Positions 1 to 3,515 of a stretch of DNA of 6,953 nt are shown here, piece after piece. Where the stretch lies: contig WYEI01000287.1 of NCBI GenBank assembly GCA_009903905.1, forward strand, positions 1 to 6,953, read 5' to 3'. The notes beneath the pieces were generated by a model. That model ran no database searches. It worked only from the letters and a program-made list of their open reading frames with translations, and was not told the origin of the DNA. This stretch comes from Pyrobaculum sp. Lineage in GTDB: Archaea > Thermoproteota > Thermoprotei > Thermoproteales > Thermoproteaceae. The position numbers were made by a program, and so were the translations under genes. Numbering within the stretch: the first letter of the stretch is position 1; each line of letters opens with the position of its first letter.

Positions 1-221
1 TGTCCCAGATCCAGGTCGGTCTCGCCGCCGTCAAAAGTCACAAACACCTCCCCGTGCGCATATGGATTCATAGTACCAGCATCGACGTTTAGATAGGGGT
101 CTATCTTGACGGCGTTTACCGTGACGCCGCGGGCCCGCAAGATCCGGCCTAACGACGCCACCACAACCCCCTTCCCAACGCCGGACATCACGCCGCCGGT
201 GACAACCACAAGCTTCGGCAC
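1..221 (-). CDS. pyrG: CTP synthase, N-terminal 73 residues (partial)
   Basis: CTP synthase makes CTP from UTP, ATP and glutamine-derived ammonia in the last step of de novo pyrimidine nucleotide synthesis, in the cytoplasm. Only the start of the N-terminal synthetase domain is in the window; the gene runs off the left edge. The frame is open from a GTG at 221. Visible are the P-loop-like [11 protein letters not shown] (residues 8-18, Lys17 matching E. coli Lys18), [11 protein letters not shown] (41-51), [18 protein letters not shown] (56-73) and Asp71, matching the Mg-binding Asp72 of E. coli. These blocks are nearly invariant in the family, so identity is secure. The start is chosen because [10 protein letters not shown] aligns with family N-termini and the GTG lies 23.5 nt from the centre of a TATA box, fitting a leaderless mRNA. 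A TTG one codon upstream is less likely. A tnpB element in the same orientation lies directly upstream and ends within the promoter. Confidence 0.96.
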   Translation of the reverse strand, partial: MPKLVVVTGGVMSGVGKGVVVASLGRILRARGVTVNAVKIDPYLNVDAGTMNPYAHGEVFVTFDGGETDLDLG

Positions 222-240
222 CAACCACCAAACCTACTCC

Positions 241-248
241 TTTAAAAA
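241..248 (-). promoter_or_regulatory. TATA box of pyrG
   Basis: On the minus strand this reads TTTTTAAA. Its centre is 23.5 nt upstream of the pyrG GTG, so transcription would begin at or next to the start codon. The same spacing is seen at two other genes here. The tnpB stop codon (TAA, 244-242) lies inside the box, so transcripts leaving the upstream element cross this promoter. Confidence 0.75.
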
Positions 249-1795
249 CAAAACGCCCAACAAGCAGTATTGCGGCTGGAGCTGACCTCCTCCCCGCCCC
301 GGGAATTATTCCCCTTCGGGCGGTTCATCGGCGCCCTCGTCCCGCCTTCATCGGCGCCTTGGGCGGGGTTCATGGGGGCGGCCCGGGCCAGCACCACGGG
401 CCACTGGGAGCTGGCCTTCAGCATCCAGAGCGAAGCCCAGACGGTGTACACGACGGGCCAAGTGACAAGCAGATTTCTCCTCTTCGCGAAGTCTCTCGGC
501 ACGAGTCCTCTCCCCTTCTCTAGTCTCCTCTTCACGTCTCTCAGATCCCACCAGACGCCTTTCACCCATCCTGTGGGGGTGGTTTTCCACAGCATGTTTA
601 ACACCGCCACCGCGTCTCTATCCACGGCGTGGCCGTGGGGGCAGTATAAAGTATGCCAACCACCGCCGTTTTTCAGCAAGGCGAAGTGTATTGGACAGAC
701 CTTGCTGTTTTTAAAGCTGGAGACGTAGAAGACCGCGGAGCCGCCCTCCGCCGCCTTTTCCTCCACAGCTCTTACGAGCTTCTTAAACGGCGTCTGCTTG
801 ACGCGGTGCCTCAGTTCTCTTTTCTTCACTTTCTCCTTCTCAAGGCCGATCATTTCCTCTTGTGGGTTTTTGCCAAGCTCCTCCGTTATAATTACGGCGG
901 GGCTTTTCGCCACCTCGCGGGCGATTTGCCTTACCCGGCCTTCCTTACGCCTCCTCTCCCTAAGCCTCCTCGCGAATTTTCTAAACTCCCTCGTGTCTGT
1001 AACGTTCTGCCTCCTCTCCTCCTCGTCTCTCCCGGCGTATGGGTATTTCCGCTTCAGCTCTTCAAGCTTTGCGTTTCTGACAGTCTCGTATCTCTTCGCG
1101 AGTCTGCCGAAGTCAGTCCTTATCGAGTACACTGCTGGGTTTATGTACTGCCTATTCCACTGCGCCACGGCGTCTACCGTTGAGAGCAGAGTCACGCGGG
1201 CAACAGCCACCGAGTTTTCGTTTACGTCAAAGGCGATAGCCTCCGCCGGAGGCTCCCTTTCAGGCGCCACGTCGAAGACGAAGACGGCGTACCATCTGCC
1301 CCTCCGCCGCTTCAGCACCAGCGTGGACGCCAGTTCGGCGTCTTTACGCAAGACTTTCCACCAATACAGCCAGAACCTTCTATGCGGCTTTATCCAGATT
1401 TCTCTCCTCCCGCTGGGGAGGGATACGGCGATTTTGACGGGGGCGATAGCCGTCGCCGTCTTCCGGTAGCTCCAGCTGTCCTTGGCGAATCTTATCGAAA
1501 CCCGCCTCACCTCTGGATGGGGTTTGTGGACTCGGCCGTCTTTCTTCAGCTTCAGAAAAGACTTGCCGGTCTCGACGCCTTGGTTTATGGCTTGCTGGGT
1601 CAGCTGGGCGGGCAGAGGGTACTGCTCTCTGAAGCGGTGGTACAGCTCGTTGTACTTCTCCTTCTCCAGTCTTCCCCTCTCGGCGACGTATGCCGCGACT
1701 TCCTCCACGATGCGGCGGTATTGTTCCTCGACGGCGTATAGCTCAGACGGCGGGCGCTCAAGCTCTACGGCAACAGCCCTCCTCACAGACTCCAT
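242..1795 (-). CDS. tnpB: TnpB, RNA-guided nuclease of IS200/IS605 elements
   Basis: TnpB proteins are compact RuvC nucleases, ancestors of Cas12, that use a guide RNA from the element's right end to cut DNA and help retain the element. The translation is 517 residues. RuvC-I is AIAFDVNENSVAVA (Asp190), RuvC-II is AVIITEELGKN (Glu305 or Glu306), and RuvC-III is HAVDRDAVAVLNM (Asp392/Asp394), so the triad appears intact. The zinc-binding site between II and III is CPIH (367-370) and CPHGH (385-389), not the usual two CxxC pairs. The N-terminal domain is rich in basic and aromatic residues. The tail after about residue 402 overlaps the guide-RNA region, and the last 13 or so residues come from host flank beyond the element end. 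The frame is open to a TTG at 1858, but that lies upstream of the predicted transcript start. The ATG at 1795 is preceded by a strong ribosome site; an ATG at 1831 is the alternative. Confidence 0.92.
   Translation of the reverse strand: MESVRRAVAVELERPPSELYAVEEQYRRIVEEVAAYVAERGRLEKEKYNELYHRFREQYPLPAQLTQQAINQGVETGKSFLKLKKDGRVHKPHPEVRRVSIRFAKDSWSYRKTATAIAPVKIAVSLPSGRREIWIKPHRRFWLYWWKVLRKDAELASTLVLKRRRGRWYAVFVFDVAPEREPPAEAIAFDVNENSVAVARVTLLSTVDAVAQWNRQYINPAVYSIRTDFGRLAKRYETVRNAKLEELKRKYPYAGRDEEERRQNVTDTREFRKFARRLRERRRKEGRVRQIAREVAKSPAVIITEELGKNPQEEMIGLEKEKVKKRELRHRVKQTPFKKLVRAVEEKAAEGGSAVFYVSSFKNSKVCPIHFALLKNGGGWHTLYCPHGHAVDRDAVAVLNMLWKTTPTGWVKGVWWDLRDVKRRLEKGRGLVPRDFAKRRNLLVTWPVVYTVWASLWMLKASSQWPVVLARAAPMNPAQGADEGGTRAPMNRPKGNNSRGGEEVSSSRNTACWAFCF
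294..323 (-). repeat. Right-end nested hairpin
   Basis: Outer arms are CCGCCC (323-318 on the minus strand) and GGGCGG (299-294). Inside, GGGAA (313-309) pairs with TTCCC (305-301) around a three-base loop. This is the stem expected just before the 3' end of the guide-RNA scaffold. Confidence 0.6.
324..373 (-). repeat. Short direct repeats, 22-23 nt apart, in the guide-RNA region
   Basis: On the plus strand TTCATCGGCGCC occurs at 324-335 and again at 347-358, with a degenerate third start (TTCATGGGGGCG) at 369-380. The two exact copies are 23 nt apart and the third follows after 22. They encode the recurring APMN in the TnpB tail. They lie next to the right-end hairpin and may be part of the RNA fold. 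Confidence 0.55.
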
Positions 1796-1799
1796 GTCC

Positions 1800-1807
1800 T
1801 CACCTCC
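1800..1807 (-). promoter_or_regulatory. Shine-Dalgarno site that decides the tnpB start
   Basis: The minus strand reads GGAGGTGA, complementary to the archaeal 16S 3' end, with four bases before the ATG at 1795. No comparable site precedes the ATG at 1831 or the TTG at 1858. tnpB is therefore probably translated from a leadered mRNA, unlike the apparently leaderless neighbours. Confidence 0.65.
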
Positions 1808-1831
1808 CCTAAAAACTTTAACGAACTGCAT

Positions 1832-1851
1832 CCCCGCCCTAAAGGACGAGG
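1832..1851 (-). repeat. Left-end hairpin of the IS element
   Basis: On the minus strand CCTCGTCC, loop TTTA, GGGCGGGG: eight pairs, two of them G-T. This imperfect hairpin is of the kind recognised by TnpA at IS200/IS605 ends. The tnpB transcript predicted from the TATA box would begin at about 1850, at the base of this stem, so the hairpin would also form the mRNA 5' leader. An adjacent AT-rich inverted repeat, TTTCAA-4-TTGAAA, lies at 1853-1868. Confidence 0.7.
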
Positions 1852-1869
1852 CTTTCAATTATTTGAAAA

Positions 1870-1877
1870 TATAAAAA
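1870..1877 (-). promoter_or_regulatory. TATA box of tnpB, possibly shared with a plus-strand transcript
   Basis: The minus strand reads TTTTTATA. Applying the 23.5-nt spacing seen at the neighbouring genes puts the transcript start near 1850, giving a leader of about 55 nt before the ATG at 1795. The plus strand reads TATAAAAA, also an acceptable TATA box, which would start a transcript near 1897, two bases before a C-box-like motif. Confidence 0.5.
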
Positions 1878-1895
1878 CTGATGGGTGGAAAAGAG

Positions 1896-1963
1896 GTGGT
1901 GACGAGTTGAACCCACGCGGCAAAGGTGGCGAGAGCCTGCCCAGCAGTGGCGGGCGCTGACAC
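1896..1963 (+). ncRNA. Weak candidate C/D-box sRNA
   Basis: A C-box-like GTGACGA (1899-1905; consensus RTGATGA, one mismatch) and a perfect D box CTGA (1957-1960) are bracketed by a three-pair stem, GTG (1896-1898) with CAC (1961-1963). A TATA-like box lies 23.5 nt before about 1897. The 12 bases before the D box, CAGTGGCGGGCG, can pair with the conserved CGCCCGUC segment of the 16S rRNA decoding region, and TTGAACCCACG (1907-1917) can pair with a tRNA T-arm of the form CGTGGGTTCAA. Against it, D' and C' boxes are poor (best C' is GTGGCGA at 1926-1932) and the C'-to-D spacing is longer than usual. GC-rich guides match rRNA easily by chance. Confidence 0.28.
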
Positions 1964-1964
1964 G

Positions 1965-1972
1965 TTTTTATA
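1965..1972 (+). promoter_or_regulatory. TATA box of the phosphoribosyltransferase gene
   Basis: TTTTTATA, centre 23.5 nt upstream of the ATG at 1992. This fixes the start at 1992 and argues against extending the protein to an in-frame ATG at 1926, which lies upstream of the promoter. Confidence 0.8.
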
Positions 1973-1991
1973 CACCGGCTCTCCCCTCCAC

Positions 1992-2546
1992 ATGCCCATA
2001 GTGGAGGTGGGAGGCGTAAAAGTGCGGTTTATCTCATGGGCCGAGGGCATCGCGCTCAGCGAGACCCTCGCGCGGAGGATCCAAGACAGCGGTTTTAAGC
2101 CAGACGTGATAGTGGCCGTATCGAGAGGGGGGCTGGTGCCCGCCCGCATCTTAAGCGACGTGCTGGAGGTAGACGACGTGGTAACCGTCGGCGTCAAGTA
2201 CTGGGGCCTCGCCCAGAGACGTGCAGAGAGGCCGGTGCTCTACCACGGAGTAGAGCCGGGGGTGATACGAGACCGGAAGGTGCTTGTGGTAGACGAAGTC
2301 GCAGACACAGGCCACACGTTGATGTTGGCAAAAAACCTCCTCGACCTCATAGGGGCGGCGGAGGTAAAAACCGCAGTGCTCCACCTAAAAACCACCAGCA
2401 GATTCACGCCGGATTACTACGCAGAGAAGATAGAAGAATGGATATGGATCTCCTACCCCTGGAGCCGATACGAAGACCTCAGAGAATTCAAAAAGAGAGG
2501 ACAAGACGTCTCTAAATACGTCGAAGATATTTGTCAAAACATTTAA
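1992..2546 (+). CDS. Purine phosphoribosyltransferase (Gpt/hypoxanthine type)
   Basis: A type I phosphoribosyltransferase of 184 residues that should transfer ribose 5-phosphate from PRPP to a 6-oxopurine base (guanine, xanthine or hypoxanthine), a cytoplasmic salvage reaction. Residues 97-110, VLVVDEVADTGHTL, are the PRPP-binding motif with the acidic pair Asp101-Glu102. SRGGLVPAR (44-52) is the pyrophosphate loop. The C-terminal WIWISYPW (150-157) resembles the purine-binding WI-x-PW segment of bacterial Gpt; this is why I favour a purine over a pyrimidine substrate, but the exact base cannot be read. Length is normal for small Gpt-like enzymes. The mRNA is probably leaderless, with no ribosome site. 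It was probably divergent from pyrG before the tnpB element arrived. Its stop overlaps the end of a possible decayed minus-strand gene. Confidence 0.9.
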   Translation: MPIVEVGGVKVRFISWAEGIALSETLARRIQDSGFKPDVIVAVSRGGLVPARILSDVLEVDDVVTVGVKYWGLAQRRAERPVLYHGVEPGVIRDRKVLVVDEVADTGHTLMLAKNLLDLIGAAEVKTAVLHLKTTSRFTPDYYAEKIEEWIWISYPWSRYEDLREFKKRGQDVSKYVEDICQNI

Positions 2547-2960
2547 ACCACCACAACGACTCCCTCGTGAAGAGGCTTCACCTCGCCGAAGTGTGACGAA
2601 TCCTTTAAGAGCTGACTAACTATCCCACACCTGCCACAACGTCTGTACTAACTGATATCTATACAAAGAAAGACAACGATGGAGAACATATTTTAGACTC
2701 ATACGCGCGTTCGGCTCGTTACACAGGATCATCCACGCCATGCTGGCGGGGCCGTGGCTCGGCATCCAGACGGGTAGTTGCGGGAGGTGCCTCATGCTGG
2801 GAGTCATGTTGCCGCTTCGAGCTACAGCTTTCACCTCTCCGTAAACTCACCGGCTTGGTGGTAAAGTAGGTAAGACGTCTTGCGGCATAACTGCGCTAGG
2901 ACTCAGGTAACATCCTGTACTAAGCGACCAATTCCGCCTCCGCCCCACCATATCGTGCAT
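2543..2960 (-). pseudogene. Possible decayed gene with C-terminal CxxC motif, function unknown
   Basis: One minus-strand frame reads from an ATG at 2960 (MHDMVGRRRNWSLS) through PQDVLPTLPPSR to an in-frame TGA at 2849-2847. It resumes at once as VYGEVKAVARSGN and continues through EPNARMSLKYVLHR and SLYRYQLV to about 2655. A single-base shift then gives RRCGRCGIVSQLLKDSSHF and GEVKPLHEGVVVVV, ending in TAA at 2545-2543, four bases overlapping the end of the convergent phosphoribosyltransferase gene. The tail looks protein-like: a CxxC pair, a charged middle and a hydrophobic end. About 139 codons could be rebuilt with one stop repair and one frameshift repair. I do not recognise the family. 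Chance open frames are possible at this base composition, and the plus strand from 2692 to 2841 is also open, so this is tentative. Confidence 0.3.
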
Positions 2961-3488
2961 GACACAGAAGGTGCCTACCTATACCAACTGATTGCCCACA
3001 TTGGGTCGGTGCCAGTCTGGAACGATATATAACGACAGACAAATAAACATACACCTACACAAACTACAGCTTTGCCAGCTACATGCGACTCGATCTCGAC
3101 GCACCCGGACTCCTACGACGCCATGTACAGATGAGCTTAACCCTAGTGCCCACACAGAGGGTCAAGCCCTGGCGGAGCCCCAACGCGCCCAGGGCGAATG
3201 CATTACTGTGAGAACCATTCCCCATACAGACAACACAAAATCGCAGAAGACTGACATAAGGCGTACGGTAGAGATCTACAAGATCTATGACAATGGCCAT
3301 AAAGGGACACTACAACATGCGCTACCGTGTTCGTGTGTGTGACCTCATACATCGTCAACAGTAAGAACTACCACGTGAGATCCGACCGGGAGGACGTGCA
3401 GGACAAAGATGCCCACCTATATGAGGCCGACAATATCGCATGCCATCTATATTTCATAAAGACGTTGTTGCGGAAAAGCTCCGAAATC
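2961..3488. other. Intergenic stretch with no gene I can support
   Basis: Stops are frequent in all frames and base use is less GC-rich than in the flanking genes. AT-rich patches such as GATATATAAC (3024-3033) and AAATAAAC (3041-3048) resemble TATA boxes but have no start codon 23-25 nt away in either direction. Short open frames exist: a 43-residue plus frame from the ATG at 3083, and a 73-residue minus frame from 3300 beginning MAIVIDLVDLYRTPYVSLL. Neither has a promoter or ribosome site at the right place. AGATCTA occurs twice at 3272-3278 and 3281-3287. The stretch may be remains of older inserted DNA continuing the decayed gene to its left. Confidence 0.5.
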
Positions 3489-3496
3489 TTTTTAAG
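3489..3496 (+). promoter_or_regulatory. TATA box of the surface-protein gene
   Basis: TTTTTAAG, centre 23.5 nt upstream of the ATG at 3516, preceded by the purine-rich CCGAAAT (3481-3487) where a BRE is expected. It fixes the start at 3516, immediately before a signal peptide, and rules out the in-frame extension to 3327. Confidence 0.8.
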
Positions 3497-3515
3497 TCTC
3501 CGCGTAGGTTTTTAT

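Larger units (their letters stand above)
262..400 (-). ncRNA. Putative omega/re guide RNA at the tnpB right end
   Basis: In IS200/IS605 elements the 3' part of tnpB and the right end encode a structured RNA that binds TnpB; its 3' extension into the flank is the guide. In archaea such overlapping sense transcripts have been described for IS1341-type genes. On the minus strand a nested hairpin (323-294) is followed by GAGGAGGTCAG ending at 282. The predicted 20-nt guide (281-262) is CTCCAGCCGCAATACTGCTT, taken from the region upstream of pyrG. The 5' limit is not visible and 400 is an estimate. The protein tail encoded here is Pro/Gly/Asn/Ser-rich and unlike a folded domain, which fits RNA constraint overriding protein constraint. 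Confidence 0.55.
282..1877 (-). mobile_element. IS200/IS605-family element of the tnpB-only (IS1341) type
   Basis: The element carries tnpB but no tnpA (Y1 transposase) and so cannot move by itself unless a TnpA acts in trans. The right end is placed at 282 because minus-strand archaeal elements of this type end in a GC-rich hairpin followed by GGGGAGGAGGTCAG, which is seen at 295-282. The left end has a near-perfect hairpin at 1832-1851. Both ends share GGGCGGGGA on the minus strand (299-291 and 1839-1831). There are no terminal inverted repeats or target duplications, as expected for this family. The exact left boundary cannot be fixed from one sequence: it lies beyond 1851, and I extend the element to 1877 to include the promoter. 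The insertion lies between pyrG and a phosphoribosyltransferase gene. Confidence 0.8.

Noticed and set aside
270..1874. Several plus-strand open frames antisense to tnpB
   Set aside because: They are Ser/Leu/Pro-rich shadows of the tnpB frame, which carries all RuvC motifs.
1890..1960. Possible tRNA on the minus strand because of GGGTTCAACTC
   Set aside because: The flanking bases do not form a T stem, and no acceptor, D or anticodon arm can be built.
1926..1991. Upstream in-frame ATG for the phosphoribosyltransferase
   Set aside because: It precedes the TATA box at 1965-1972 and adds 22 residues absent from the family fold. The ATG at 1992 has the expected spacing.
2567..2581. Hairpin GTGAAG-AGG-CTTCAC after the phosphoribosyltransferase stop, as a terminator
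   Set aside because: No T-run follows, and archaeal terminators depend on T-rich tracts. The stem is short.
2593..2655. C-like box GTGACGA (2593-2599), 12 nt, then CTGA (2612-2615), with another CTGA at 2652-2655
   Set aside because: The spacing from C to the first CTGA is right, but there is no C' box, closing stem or promoter, and the motif lies in the protein-like tail of the decayed gene. Such short motifs occur by chance.
2992..3342. 116-residue plus-strand open frame in the gap
   Set aside because: It starts with TTG, is rich in Thr/His/Gln/Arg without hydrophobic core pattern, and has no promoter or ribosome site in position.
3327..3515. Upstream in-frame extension of the surface protein by 63 residues
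   Set aside because: The extension has no signal peptide and would bury the clear one beginning at 3516. It also lies mostly upstream of the TATA box at 3489-3496.
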